A stretch of DNA of 64,000 bases from Talinum fruticosum (GCA_021018815.1 JAITYX010000016.1:8137001-8201000), one strand, 5' to 3'; shown: positions 1 through 12,621, counted from the stretch's first letter. Notes: generated by a model not told the origin, from the letters alone. Numbers and translations: made by a program.

Positions 1-600
1 TCTTGGAGTTATTAGACCTACAAATACTGGCCTTCTGCCCCGCGTTTTTCCCTCGTGCGCGTCAATGTATAGAGGTTCATTAGTATATTGGCACAAAAAA
101 ATCAAGAGAAAATGAACTTAGTAGAGGCACAAGATGAATTCGAATCTAGATATCTATACAAACATTCTCTGAAGATTTTAGTAAATCACATCATAGCACT
201 AGCCCTAAGATTGCATAATTTCTCATGATGTTGTCGTTCTCGTCACTTCTTTTTAGAGGACTTTTTATGGGTATATGTCGTCTCAACTACTAAGTTTTAG
301 GAGAGAATGGAAAAATTAAGCTTGGAATTTGATAGATGCCCAAGGAACACTTCATAACTTGATTATTACTTTACTCTTTTTTCTTTCATCTACTAGATCC
401 CCCATCTCACGGAAGATCTAATAAGCCAAACAGGCCCTAGGGGAGGGGAAGCAACATCCGGGCTCTTTGGGCTCCAACGCCCGCCACACCCTATTTCCAA
501 GTAATGGCAAAGAGGATGTTCCTCCCCTAGATTGAACACGAGGAGGGTGACATACGGAAGCCATGCCAAACGGGCTATGCACTTCAGGCCAATACTAATT
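1..600. other. Intergenic, no gene seen
   Basis: I see no coding region, RNA gene or clear transposon end here. The stretch is of mixed composition with a short GC-richer patch around 430-530. It runs directly into the foldback at 601-671. Confidence 0.5.
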
Positions 601-671
601 TCAGCATAGACATAAATAATTTGATCAAGTACTTTGAGGAGGATGACTTTGTTCGTTTATGTCTATGCTGA
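601..671. repeat. Perfect 16-bp inverted repeat (foldback)
   Basis: The arm TCAGCATAGACATAAA at 601-616 is matched exactly by its reverse complement at 656-671, with a 39-nt spacer. The transcript of either strand would form a hairpin. No target-site duplication was found. It may be the remnant of a small foldback transposon. Confidence 0.75.
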
Positions 672-699
672 TATTATCCAGATAGGAAGGAGCAAAAAA

Positions 700-811
700 A
701 ACATACAAAAGCACAACTTATTAATTGGTTATAGAAATATAAGATTCATACGGATCCACTACAAAGAAAGGTAGCTCGCAAGAAATTTTAACCATACAAA
801 AGCACAACTTA
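700..811. repeat. Short direct repeat pair
   Basis: The string CATACAAAAGCACAACTTA occurs at about 700-718 and again at about 793-811, 93 bp apart. Both copies are followed by a TTAATT or CAATTAATT sequence. The second copy marks the left edge of the larger duplicated segment that follows. Confidence 0.55.
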
Positions 812-1275
812 TGCCAATTAATTAAGCTCGTTACATTGTACCATGAGTTACAACTTCTTATACCATCAAGACTTGACAGTTCTATCTTGTCACTCTTTGC
901 ACAAAAGCTACTCTAGATTCAGCAAACCTCAACAAACACAGTTTGGATAAACACTGGTTTCTTTTATGGGATCATCCCAGAACTTTTGACAATTTTGTCA
1001 ACAGTTAATTGGTACCTATGAACCTAGCCGGACTTTATGGACTGCCGAGAAATGCCTAGCAGCAGCAACCATCTCGGCTGAACCTGGTCTCGTGGCACTG
1101 ATCGGTTCACCTGTGGTCAGATTTGCTGGTTCCTCTCTAGGATCTTCTAGCTGAGATGCACCCAAACACTGAACTAACGATCTGAACAAGCACATCAAGT
1201 GCCAACTCCCACTTGTGATCTTCAACATTTTTCTTCTCTAGTCTTTTTTGGGATCAAATAGTCAAAATTTTGGAA
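795..1275. repeat. Degenerate duplicated segment, copy 1
   Basis: This segment is similar along its length to 2040-2505. Both hold a decayed minus-strand reading frame starting MLKITSGSW and ending KVRLGS, with shared stretches around residues MCL, QCLGAS and HFSA. Both are flanked on the left by a similar non-coding stretch containing TTGTACCATGAG. I do not recognise the protein. The shared conceptual protein suggests an exon fragment of some gene, copied and then decayed. Confidence 0.6.
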
Positions 1276-1674
1276 ACTGATTGAGTACTGGGTTTGCTTG
1301 AGCATTATTACTATAAGTTACTGATACATCCTTTATTAAATTGAGGAGACTGACTTGGGACAAGTAGAACCACTCACTTTGCAATTTTTACCATTTTTGA
1401 GTCAAATTTTTCTAAACACTTTCGGTCCCTAATGACTTTCTCTGTGGCATCGTTTTCTAAACACGTGTTTTCGACTTCTAGTACTTTAAACTCCCCTGTT
1501 GATAAAAACACTTCACTACGTTGATTGTTGAAGACATAATGTATATATTTATAGTCTTACATAAAATTTGATAGAAATACATTACAACTTCTTACAACTC
1601 TTTAGAATTTTTACGATTCTTTGCAGTTTCCTACACCTTTTTACATCTTATGGCTAAAGGTGCAAAGTGTACCA

Positions 1675-1835
1675 GATGCCCAACAACTTAACACCTCGCG
1701 GTATTTGTCTATGTGCATGACCTTAATCTGGAGCCTGCAGAAGCAAAAATGAAACCGGTACCCAGATAAGATCCATTGTTGCCATGGTGTCACATTCGTA
1801 TCAGTGGCTGATGGCTCTGTGAAGATACTATGATT
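1675..1835. repeat. Repeat shared with the 3' flank of the O-fucosyltransferase gene
   Basis: Read on the minus strand, this segment resembles 3466-3585, which lies just downstream of the stop codon of the O-fucosyltransferase-like gene. Shared blocks include AGAGCCAT, CACCATG and GGTCATG with equal order and similar spacing. It may be a copy of that 3' untranslated region, or both may be copies of an unrecognised repeat. Confidence 0.5.
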
Positions 1836-2039
1836 CATCGAGTTTTGATTATTTTATTAATTGGGAAATTTTTGATCTGGATTAAAAATAGATAGAGCCA
1901 GTATAAGTGAAACTAAAATTTATCAGATACCTGATTGAAAATTTTGAACACGGCTATATGCACAAATTCATGGTGTCTGAAATTGTTTGAAATAACCAGA
2001 TGACAGTTCTTCAAAGTGCAGTTGCTTCAGCTCATACAC

Positions 2040-2505
2040 TTCAACTAAAACAACAGCAGAACTTATACCAATTAAGCTCACAACTTTGTACCATGAGTAA
2101 AGATACTCAGATAAACAGTACAGTACATTTTTCTGGGATGATTCCAGAACTTTTCGCAATTCGTTGGCCTGTTCTGCCAACAATTAGTCATTAGGATCCC
2201 AACCGAACTTTATGGGCTGCAGAGAAATGCTTAGCGGCAGCCACCATCTGGGCTGTCCCTCGCCTGGTGGTGCCGATCGGTTCGCTGGTAGTCACATTTG
2301 CAGGGTCTGGTCTGGGATTTTCAGAGGTAGATGCACCCAAACATTGAAGCAATGATTCCAATAAGCACATCAAGTACCAGCTTCCACTTGTGATTTTCAA
2401 CATTTTTCTTGTTCTTTTTTTGGGGAGGGAGGGGGAGAACAAATATTCAAAATTTTGGAATTTGATAAATTCTTGGTCCGCTTTGAGCGCTTTGAGCATT
2501 AGCTA
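2040..2505. repeat. Degenerate duplicated segment, copy 2
   Basis: This is the second copy of the segment at 795-1275. Its minus-strand reading frame (2191-2499, about 102 codons) is longer than that of copy 1 and starts with an extra stretch ahead of the shared MLKITSGSW. A second open stretch on the minus strand (1968-2183) contains LAEQANELRKVLESS, which looks like a helical protein segment. I could not assign either stretch to a family. No splice structure could be built between them. Confidence 0.55.
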
Positions 2506-3056
2506 CTGATACATCTTAAATAGAAGAGACTTTCTTGGCCTATAAGCATAAGATGGAATCAGCTTCTTTGAATATTTGACAATTATGCATTTGAAACAAA
2601 ATCATACTTCCTTATAGTTTCCTAGCAGTTTCTTTGTGTCAATTACTATTTTCCAAAGAAAATACTATTCAAATGTTTCTATGTCAATCATTTTCAAAAG
2701 AAAATATTTTGGTCGTTGATTGAGTGGCCCCAGACAGTACAGTGGCTTGTTTACCAAGGATGCCTCCGACGAACTACAGACGACATAGGCACAAAAACAG
2801 GTCAATTATACAGGCATAGATGCAGAGAGAGATGGGGATAGGATGAATACAGATCTGAATACGATATTTCTAAAAAATACAAGTTATCGATCCAAACCTT
2901 GTTCAAAAGATGGATCAAATAACATTAAACCGTTACTTTATGGATTAACACATTTTATAGACCTGGATTTATATACTTGATGACATGACACATTTTGAAT
3001 TAAAGGAGGGCAATAAAAAGAGGGGTTGGGTTTTGAAAGAATAAAATAAATACCAT

Positions 3057-3088
3057 ATATTGTAGCCCGGGTCCCAGGACTACAATAT
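3057..3088. repeat. 32-bp near-palindrome
   Basis: The nine-base arms ATATTGTAG and CTACAATAT are perfect, and the GC-rich centre (CCCGGGTCCCAGGA) is itself largely self-complementary with two mismatches. It could be a transposon footprint or a cruciform-forming site. Nothing nearby shows a function. Confidence 0.65.
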
Positions 3089-3587
3089 CATTTGTATCGA
3101 TAGTTAACGACATCATGCCAATCTTTATGGTTGGTAGAAAAACAAAAAATCAAATATCTATCTATTTATATGACCACTTAACAAGCTCTCTAGATACACC
3201 TCACCTATATTGAAAATCTAAAAAGGGAGACTTCTGAATCTAATCTTGCCCAATATTATAGGAGAGCTCTCCCTCAAAAAAAAAAACCTCCTAGTTGCTC
3301 AAAATTAGGTGCAATGGTTAAAATAAACACCATTATGCTAAATTCCTTCTAAGGTACTCTTAACATAATCGAAAACCCACTTCTTACCAGATTGGCTGTG
3401 TTGCAGTAATCAGCCAAACAATCCCCAAGTGCAAACTGACCCAAGAAGCCCGAAGATTTTCCTCCCCGCCAGATTGGTATATGTACATGACCTCCACTAG
3501 CGCCTATAGAAGCGAAAATCGGACTGGTACGGATAGACCATTTTCATGGTGGACATAACTGTGTAAACGGCTTATGGCTCTATCATG

Positions 3588-6500
3588 TCACCTTTCACTG
3601 GCCTCGAGCTCTTCTTGGTCCTCCAATGGTGTCTCTTCTCGGTTGACATTTCCTCCATTGCTCATTCCTTGATTTTCCACACTGCGGCCAAAGAAGAAGG
3701 CGGGAATCCAAGCATCATCTAAATAGATATCTTCATCATTCTCCTTTTCCTTCTGTCGTGAGTTTAGGCTAACACCCATCCAAGCCGGGCAACTGTGCTT
3801 AACCCCCAAAGTGGCTCGAGGACTAAAGCTGGTTGAAGAGGTTGAGTCAGCAGCTGTGTTTGGAGTGGTTTTTGCCTCAAACAGGAACACTCAGGAATCG
3901 GATGTGAGAGAAACGACAATGGCTTTGAGTTCTTGGATGCTTCTATGAGACCATCGAGCAATGTTTTTCTTAGGTGCCCCCGTACTGATGAGAGCCATGT
4001 CCGATTAGCTTGGTGCATGCTCACTCGGACTTCATCTATGAGTCTAACTACTTCCTTTCTGCCATGAATCAAAACAAACGGATACATTCTGTTTCAGTTA
4101 AGTAGCTAGGGAAAGCCGTATTAGTTATTTTTCTAAGACATCATATGCTGATACATCACATACAGACTAATGGACCTAACAAAAGCCACTTAATCCAGTT
4201 AAACAACCCAAACGATTTGGAGCCACGCCCGAAAAAACACATTTTAGAAATTGACACGACTTAACCCAAAGCAAACCAAATTGACCAGGTTTGCCTCCCC
4301 ATGGTTCATTATGTTTTCTTGAAAAGCATTAGACAACCCAAAAGTAGCCGCAAATGTGAAACAAAACGAAAATGATCCCATTTGAACGCAATCTGAAAAC
4401 CAGAATCTATGAATCTATTCAATTGAAAACTAGCTAGACTTGGAAGAACTTCACAACGTTGATGGAAAAGAAAAAAGTATCAGATACTGATGCACTCAAA
4501 TGGAAATGAACAGAACAGAGGAGAGTTACCTGTCTGGTCTATATGTCACAGAAGCAGCCGATTGATAAAGCCTGTGACCCATAACCAAACTAGCAAAATT
4601 TGGCCTTCCCTTTCCATCACGATCAAATCCCGAAATAAAAACATCGGCCTCTATAGAAACCACATAGTCGATAGCTTCCCATAGTAATTTATGAGCATTA
4701 GTTCTCAGCTCCATCACGGTACTCTCGGGTTCATTGTCACTCTCTGCCACCCAACCCCACCAACCTTCAATATTGTGTGGATACTTAGGCCGAGCTGGAG
4801 GGGAGGCAGTGGACGTGGCCGTGGGCCAGCATTTTTCCATTCCTCCTGCTTCTTTTCTTCCACAATTGAGGGAGGCGCCTTTGGCACACTATCTGCAAGG
4901 TCAGCCTCTCGGCCATAAATCTTATTGAGCTCCCAACTTGTGCTCAAAGATGTCCTATCAACCACATTATCAAACATAGAATGGAGAGGAATAAGCATTC
5001 TTTGTCCCCCAAATACTTCTCCACCGGCAACATATATAATTGTGTTTGGCCGATATCCATATGCTCGGAGGATGAGACCAACCTGTGGAAAGGCAAAGGC
5101 CAATACTGAATACAAAATGCCATACACCGATTTTAATCATATAATGATGACAATATTATCATACGACGGAATTACTTTTGCTCCGTAGCTCTAGTAAACT
5201 TCACCATTCTAGTCAACTTAGTTTGTCCAATATATTCAAATAAATAAATAAATAGAAAGAGAAAAACATATTCCAATTCCAAATAAATATGTACTTTTGC
5301 CGTCAGATCGTAAAAATAAGAAGAGATCAATCAAACTAATTTTCTAGAATCTTACCTAGTACAGAAATGGAGAGATTGGGGGCCGCAGGGGGTTGGGGGA
5401 CCACAAATGTACATAGCTTACCCCAGAAATAGAGTTGAAATGAGATTGTTTTTGTTGGACCCTATTTGAAGGCACTAAGTGCTCAGCAGAACCTATACAT
5501 AGAGCACATTTTGGTTTTCAAGACATTTTGCTTTATTCCGCTACAGTTAAAAGCTAAAATGGGCATCTGAAACTGATTTTTGAGCTTTAATAGACAGCCG
5601 CACACAAGTTAATTGAGTACACCAGTTCATCAAATTCTAACCTCTTCTGGCATAAGCGGGCAAGAACCATTGAGCCTTTCTTGAGCTGAATCAACAGAAA
5701 GATTCCCCCTCACCATCCCACGCTTTAACATCCACGACCTTTTGTGTTGAATCAGTTCAGTGTGCACATCCTTCACAACAGGTTTCAACATTTTAAAATC
5801 AATTCAGTTGCTGAATGATAACAAATATTAAGCACATACAATCTAACTCTGTTACTGATCATCGCACAGTACCTGGAAAAGCTCTGCACAGCCATAATAT
5901 GCCAATGCATCTCTAGTCATCCCCGGATCATAGGCAATAAATGGCCTCCCAATTGACCGTAATCTAGAAAGGCCAAGAAATGAACTCATCATGAAGATTT
6001 TATCAAAAATACTTATATATAAGAGGGATAATTAGAGGCTCTCCAGACCTGTTTAGAACCTTAATGGCAAGTTCTTGGACCTCATTTCGAAACCGAAGGG
6101 CATGAAAAGCAACCCTGCATCTCAGCCTTTGATACTCTTCAAGATCGGGAGGAAGATTTGCCTGCAACAAGAAGATGTAGGTAATAAGAAAAGACTTGAA
6201 AACACGAGGATACCTAGAAACTTTAACCAGTCAAAGGCCACAATTGCTCAACATAATTGGACCAAAGAAAACAGAAAAAATATATTACCTGCAAGCAGCC
6301 GCCATCAGAGACAACGAGCTCGATAACTGAGTGCTTTCTCAACATCGGCAGAACTTGGTGAAGGTAGAAATGCGGAGATGCTGAGTTAGGCACTCTGTAT
6401 AGGGGGACTGCCTTTTTCCTCCTCCTCTCCTTAAGATTCTTAGGAAGATTTTTCACAATATTGACATCTTTAGCTAGTGCTGCCATGAACTGATCTTCAT

Positions 6501-8783
6501 TGTATAAATAGGCAAAACTCTTAAACTCTAAGCTGCACCCACAAAACCACTCAGTCAAGTTGTGGCAAGGAAAGCATCAATCATATGATAAGGCTCAGTA
6601 AAGAGAATAAATTTACCTAATCCCCTTGCTGCTAGTGGTTGATAGAATCTCGGGAATCGCAAGCGTAGCATTCAGCAACCGTGCCACCACAACAGCATCG
6701 CAAATCTGGAAAACCAATAAGAGTAAGAATCCACGCAACTTCTCTTAACACAATCAATTTTTTGGTGTTAATTTTTCTTTGAGGGTTCACAAGTAGAAAT
6801 ACAGAAGTCTTACAGCAGTCCTGATCTCGTGGAAACCTCCTCGAATCCTGACAAAAATAAAGCCGGTTGTTTGCAAGCTGGGAGCTGTAACAAGTTAGGA
6901 AGAGAGTACAAACTCAAGACTGTATACCAAGTACAGATCTAGGCAACTTAATTGAAGAGAACAAATAGAAGGGCTACATTAGATGAGAGCCAGAATTTGA
7001 AATATCTCTCTAACTATCCACTGGCACTGTATGTATGATCATATTCCACACTAACTAATTAAAGAACCATATCTTCGACCATAATCTGTTCATTTTCTAA
7101 CTGAAGCTTCCTGTTTAAGGAAGTATTACCTCAGCCAGCCAATGCCTCCCACAAGACTTTGCCAGGAACTTCTAAGATGAATGATTTCCACATGTTTTCT
7201 TACTACTTCTAAAACCGTGCAGTTAGCAGCAGACCCATCTGGGCTTAGGATGATTATTTTTGGATAGTTGACACAACACTTAGCCATGTCACAGCCACAG
7301 CAATTCTAAAATCAGGGACCAAAGATCTAAACCTATAAATAACTCTTCTACAGAGTTGGATATGGTTTAAAAGAGCAAAACCATCGAACACACCAGATGC
7401 ATCTTGTTCGGTCAATAGATGGCCTGGGTGCAGCAACGGTGGCAAAATTCACCCCAAAAATTTTACAGGCCACACCCATGATTCATACGTCATCCCTAAA
7501 GTATGTGTCTGATCAAAACTCTTATGTAAGACAGTCTGACCTTGAATACTAAAATTTTATGCTTACCAACAATCAGTACACAATATACTACTATAGTGAC
7601 ATGAACTATTTCAAATCACAAGGATAAATGACATACAGCAGGAAAGGGCCCTCAAGAAAGATAACAGTTATCCCCAGTTTCAATACATTGCCAAACTTTC
7701 GACTCAAATGAAAAGGAGACAACTAAATTAGTACACTTCAAGGAGTGATTATGAAGAACAGAACACAGTAAATTCAGCAACAACAAAAAATCGAGAGAGA
7801 GAAACTACTAACCAGAGTAGGGTCCTCGAGGATTTGCGAGTGGATACAAAGATCCCAACTCCCCAACTGGGCCCCATAGCCTTTTATACAGGGGACTCTG
7901 CTTTCACACAAAAAATGAGATAAGAAATACTCCATCAAACATGAAAATGTGATGACCATGGTTAATGGCGTTGCCACCGACATTATCCTAAAATCTAGGC
8001 ACGATATAGGGAGGAAATTTTAAGGTTTCATGAACCCAAATAATGATGCAATAATCCAATCTGGGTAATGACACATAAATCAGAATCATTCAAAAACTAT
8101 ACTAAAAAGCAGGAAAATTCAGGTCCACATCCAAATGCCTAAGGTAAAACACTTCAAAATTGGGATTTCATAAATCCCAAATCTTGGGACCATTTATATG
8201 CTCAATTATACAGGGAAACTGTTTCCACACAGAATATTTACATATGAAAATGAAATTACTTGCAACCCTAAATTCCAGACAGAAAAAACCAAGCTTAGGA
8301 TTCTGTAATTAAGAACAATGTTGACATATCCAATCTTTGGTAGTTGCCCAAAAATAAATCAACCATCATTCCCTCGCCCTCATCAAATCAAGCACTGAAA
8401 TGTCAAATGAACAGATAATTGCAGAAAAGATTCACAGAATTTTGGTGGGTCAAGCACAAATTTTTATTAAAACTTATTTAAATTGGATTTGAACAATGAA
8501 ATAGTAGAATAAGATCCAGAGAGGGATTGAAGAAAGAGGGCATTACATTTCTGGGAAGATCTGCACTTGCAAATAGGGGTCTCCAACCAAAGATGGGGAC
8601 TGAAGATGAAGAAGAAGGGTCGAATCGGCTATGCTGGTTCTCAGAGTATCTCACAAGCAAGAAGTGAGTGAAGAGAGAGAAAGAAGCAAGAGAGATAACC
8701 ATAAGACCAACCCATTTCATTCTCCCTTTCTTCTCTTCCCCCTTCATTGCTACCCATCTCATTCTCACCTTCTTCATCACCAT
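3588..8783 (-). CDS. Plant O-fucosyltransferase-family protein (ten exons, two frameshifts)
   Basis: This is a type II membrane glycosyltransferase of the plant O-fucosyltransferase family (PF10250, formerly DUF246), expected in the Golgi. The acceptor is unknown. Exons: 8783-8547, 7897-7813, 6884-6814, 6705-6617, 6532-6289, 6161-6049, 5963-5873, 5770-5642, 5082-4530, 4058-3588; all phases fit once two lost bases are allowed, giving about 694 residues. Residues about 24-44 form one membrane anchor after a basic N-terminus. Family landmarks are RIRGGFHEIR, ICDAVVVARLLNATL, SDGGCLQ, the HxxRF stretch in AFHALRFRNEV, YDPGMTR, GGEVFGGQ and WWGWVAESDNEPEST. Exon 9 is 553 nt where 554 is required (break at G4, 4800-4803), and exon 10 is 471 where 472 is required (break at T5, 3869-3873). 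Read literally, the protein loses its frame near PRPRPLPP. The start at 8783 is the first Met of the frame; an inner Met is possible. Confidence 0.85.
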
Positions 8784-10200
8784 TATTCTTCCACCTCTTT
8801 CTCGCTCACTTTCGCTCTCTGAAATGGTACTGCTTGTGTACTTGGTATCAAAATCTTAGAAAAATCTTACCATAGTTGATGAGCGAGAGAATGAAAATAA
8901 TATATTATCCTCTTTGGGACATCTCTATCTCTGTCTCTGTTTAGATTTGGTGTTTCTCTGCTCAAAATAATGCTCCGATATATTAATTAAACCTGGAAGA
9001 AGAGAGAGAAACTTGTCCAGAAGAATTAAAAAACACAGCTCTTTCTCCAAAACCCAAATCCTCTGTTTTCTTCATTCTCCAAGATTCATTTTTTTTTTTC
9101 CAAACACAAATTCTCTCCACTTTCTCTCTCTTTCCCAAATCAGAGAGAGATCAAATACAATCCCACAGTGTGAAATTTCTGGGTTTTTACCTTTTCACTA
9201 AAACCAGAAGGACTAATGACATCCAAGAAAAACCCACAAAAAGAAAAGAAAAGGAAAAAGATTACTGAGATGGAGGGGTGGGTGAGAAAGAGAAGAGATC
9301 AAGGGAAGAGATTTGCCACGTGAGACAACATGCCTTGCTGCTACTACTCTAGTAGTATAGTATGAGTGCTGTTGAGTTGGAAAGAGATGACAGATGTTTG
9401 GACTCTCTCTCTCTGGTTTCTCTCTCTCTTCTACGACCATGGAGTTCAAAAGGGGAAGCCAAAGGACCTAGACATTCATCCATCAAAATTATGATACACG
9501 AGCTAATCGGGAAAAGGTAATAAATTCTAATCTTTATTCTTCTTCACTCGTACTAATATTTTACCCCCTGTGATTTGACTAAAATGAATATGTAAACAGT
9601 TGTTGGTAGTATTTCAAAATTGTGAATTACAAAACGAAAATGTCTAATTTTGAGATAATTTAATTTAATTTATTTCATTTGACTTAGAGTCTGCTTTGTT
9701 TCCATTGTTAAAATTAGCGGTTATAACGTTTATAGTTTTATGAGCTATTATGAGTTGTTACTGTACTATTATGATTGAGGTGTTTATTAGACTAATGTTT
9801 AGGTCATTTAACGGATTATGCGACTAAAATGTGATTGGTTTATATCATTATATTTTATGTCATCATCAATCAATTTATTTTACTCAAAATTAAACCTAAT
9901 CTAACATTTTTATCAGTCATATTTTTAAAAATTCATTGTTGGATAACTTATAAATAAGGATTCTGATATAATAGTCATACCCTTAGATTACAAATTATTA
10001 CGGATACACTAAGTATTATTAAACCTCATATTAAAAAATTATTTTCTATATAAAAGAAACCATTTAATAATCTACTACTCTACACAAATATAAAAAAATA
10101 AAAATATTTTACATCAATCCACTATAACCTAAATTTGAAAAATAATTAAACTTAACCTTTTTAATTATCTGAATTATGGGCACATTGACATTTCTATCAT
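8784..10200. other. Upstream region of the O-fucosyltransferase gene
   Basis: The first 600 bp contain several pyrimidine-rich and GAGAGA tracts (for example around 8935, 9120-9150 and 9400-9430), which are typical of plant core promoters and leaders. The start site cannot be fixed. Beyond about 9480 the sequence is AT-rich with no gene. Confidence 0.4.
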
Positions 10201-10226
10201 AACCTGGTTACTTACACAGTCCAAGG

Positions 10227-10244
10227 CACGTGATACAGCACGTG
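10227..10244. promoter_or_regulatory. Pair of G-box (CACGTG) motifs
   Basis: Two perfect CACGTG palindromes lie at 10227-10232 and 10239-10244, 12 bp apart, each followed by A. G-boxes bind plant bZIP and bHLH factors. They are about 1.4 kb upstream of the O-fucosyltransferase start and 4.6 kb upstream of the PI4K gamma leader, so a role for either gene is only a guess. Confidence 0.35.
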
Positions 10245-12558
10245 ACATAGGAGATTAATAAGGAGGAAGTAGTCGTACAATTACAAACTAAAAAGATGTC
10301 CCTAACTCGTTGGTGCAATGTTATTGCTATGTCTCCATCTCCTTTATTGTAGAGGCTTTATAGGCTGCTGGTTTTTGTATAAGCTATAGAATCTAAATAA
10401 TGGGCTCTAAAAAAATACAAAAGGTGACATGCAAAAATTCATATCCTTTATAATTAGAATTGACTCTCCAAATTATACTACTATTTCTTTCCCGAACCCT
10501 TCAAATTTTGAATTGCTTATAAATTTACCATTTTTTCACGAAATGTTTAAAATTACTGCTAAAATCATATGTTATAATTGTTATAATTGAAATAAGTTAA
10601 AATGATATAAAATCAGCTGAAATAATTAGCTAATAGTGAAGGTGTAAACGTCATTTCGAACATGTATGTTTGACTTTACATGAAAAACATAATCTATTTA
10701 TGTTTTATGTTCGTTACCTTTTTATTTAACAACTTATTTCTATTTATTTATGTTTTGTACGTAAGTATAAACAGATCCTTGTATCGAAAAACCTCTAACC
10801 AATGAAAACGAAGCTATTCCCACAAGAAATTAACCAGCGAAGGTGGGTGAATTTTTTTTCTTTTTGGCTCTGATGCTAAAAGGAAAGGGTAGTGAACTGA
10901 CTTTTCAGACTGTGACAGGATAGAAGAGAGGGGAAGAAAAGTAGCAGTAGCAAAGTTATAAAAAAAAAAAAGAAAAGAAAAGAAAAAGGAGTGGGCATAT
11001 TTTTCTTGGTAAGTTCATAGAAATTAAACAGAGTAGTAAATGCATTGGCTTTGGGTATTAAATTGGGTGCAGATTCTTTGCTTCACTTTGAAAATCCTCC
11101 ACACAGCTTTGAGCTTTCCCCTTTTGCATGCAGTGTTTAGGTGCACAGTTATTATCTTTCATCTGTTCACATTTTCAATTTGGAAACCTTTTATAAAAAA
11201 AAAAGGAAAAATGGTTATAATTTTTTTTTTTTGGTGGTGTTAAGATATTTCAATTGCTTATATAGTTGGATGAATTATCCTTCAAAAGGAAAAGGACTTT
11301 TCAAAGGATACCACGTAAATTATGTTCAACTTAATCATTGATTTTTAATTTTGTTTTTCTAATGATATAATTCATTATAGAGGTGGGAAAGCGGATGTAC
11401 ATTAGCCAAAATATGTATCTTATTAGCCACTAATATCCTGTTTCATATAACTTTAGCTTACAACTTTTTATAATTTTTTACAGTTTCTTGTAATCGTTTA
11501 CAACTCCTTACTGACCTCTTGCAACTTTTTATCATTAACTTTATAATTATCCTACGACTCCTTATAACTTTGTTTACAGTGTCGTTATAACTTTACGTAC
11601 AACCTTACAACTCTTACAGCTTAAATGAAACAAAACCTAAATGAATAGTAATCTTATATTATACAATGAGCGATACTGAAATTTACATTCAAAACCTCTC
11701 GTACTTGTGTTTGAAGTTATTATCATGCAAGATAGTATTAACACAACCTTAAAGACGAATTAATTTCACATTCAAGTTGAGGGCAGTAACCAATAAAAAT
11801 TTCATACAATTTAATATACCATTCACACCCATTACGCCGTTAATTTATGATGTATGAGTTTTACTTTTATTACATTCATATACTTATTAAGACTTAATTC
11901 AAATCAAACCATCTAAACTTTACTTCAACAACTCAATCCTCGAGTATAATATGAAAATAAATATCGTTATTAAAATAGTTATCTTCTATTTCCTACAAGG
12001 CCACTTAAGTACATGAGAAAGAGCACACCAAAACAGGGACAAAAAGATTAATGGAGATCTAACCTTAACCTACATGTTTATATAATTTTTTGAAAAGAGC
12101 CTAAAAGTCCCAAAATCGAAAGGATAGCACGAAGGCCCCCTTTTTCCACAACTTGGGCTGTCTCAATCGATCACAAAAAGCAATTTTCATTCATGGCTTG
12201 GGTTGACCCTTTTGCTCATTGGAAATAAACATCATTGTCTGCTCACCAATACTATTGTCAATTTACCCAAAATCATACTGTACATATATGCCTATATTTA
12301 AAAGGATATTCGTATCTTTGTCTCTCAATCTTTTCATGAATTATATTATATCTTTCTCTATATGACAATCTTTATTTCAAGCAATTATATTATCATTTAT
12401 TCAAATTTGTACTCAATTTTTTTTGGGTTATTAAATCACCTAACACCATGTCTTTTCTTGTACTTATTTACCTTTTGAGCTTTATTAATGATTTTTTAAA
12501 GTTTATTGGTATACCTAAGAGGTAAAAAACCATATACAAATCAAAACACCTGCCACAA

Positions 12559-12564
<6 letters not shown>

Positions 12565-12617
<53 letters not shown>
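12565..12617. repeat. (AT)n microsatellite
   Basis: An uninterrupted AT dinucleotide run of about 26 units. It is probably length-polymorphic. Confidence 0.95.

Positions 12618-12621
<4 letters not shown>

Noticed and set aside
3588..8783. Assignment of the O-fucosyltransferase as MSR1/MSR2 (mannan synthesis related)
   Set aside because: My memory of MSR1 sequence does not fit this protein (different N-terminus and core motifs), so only the family name is given.
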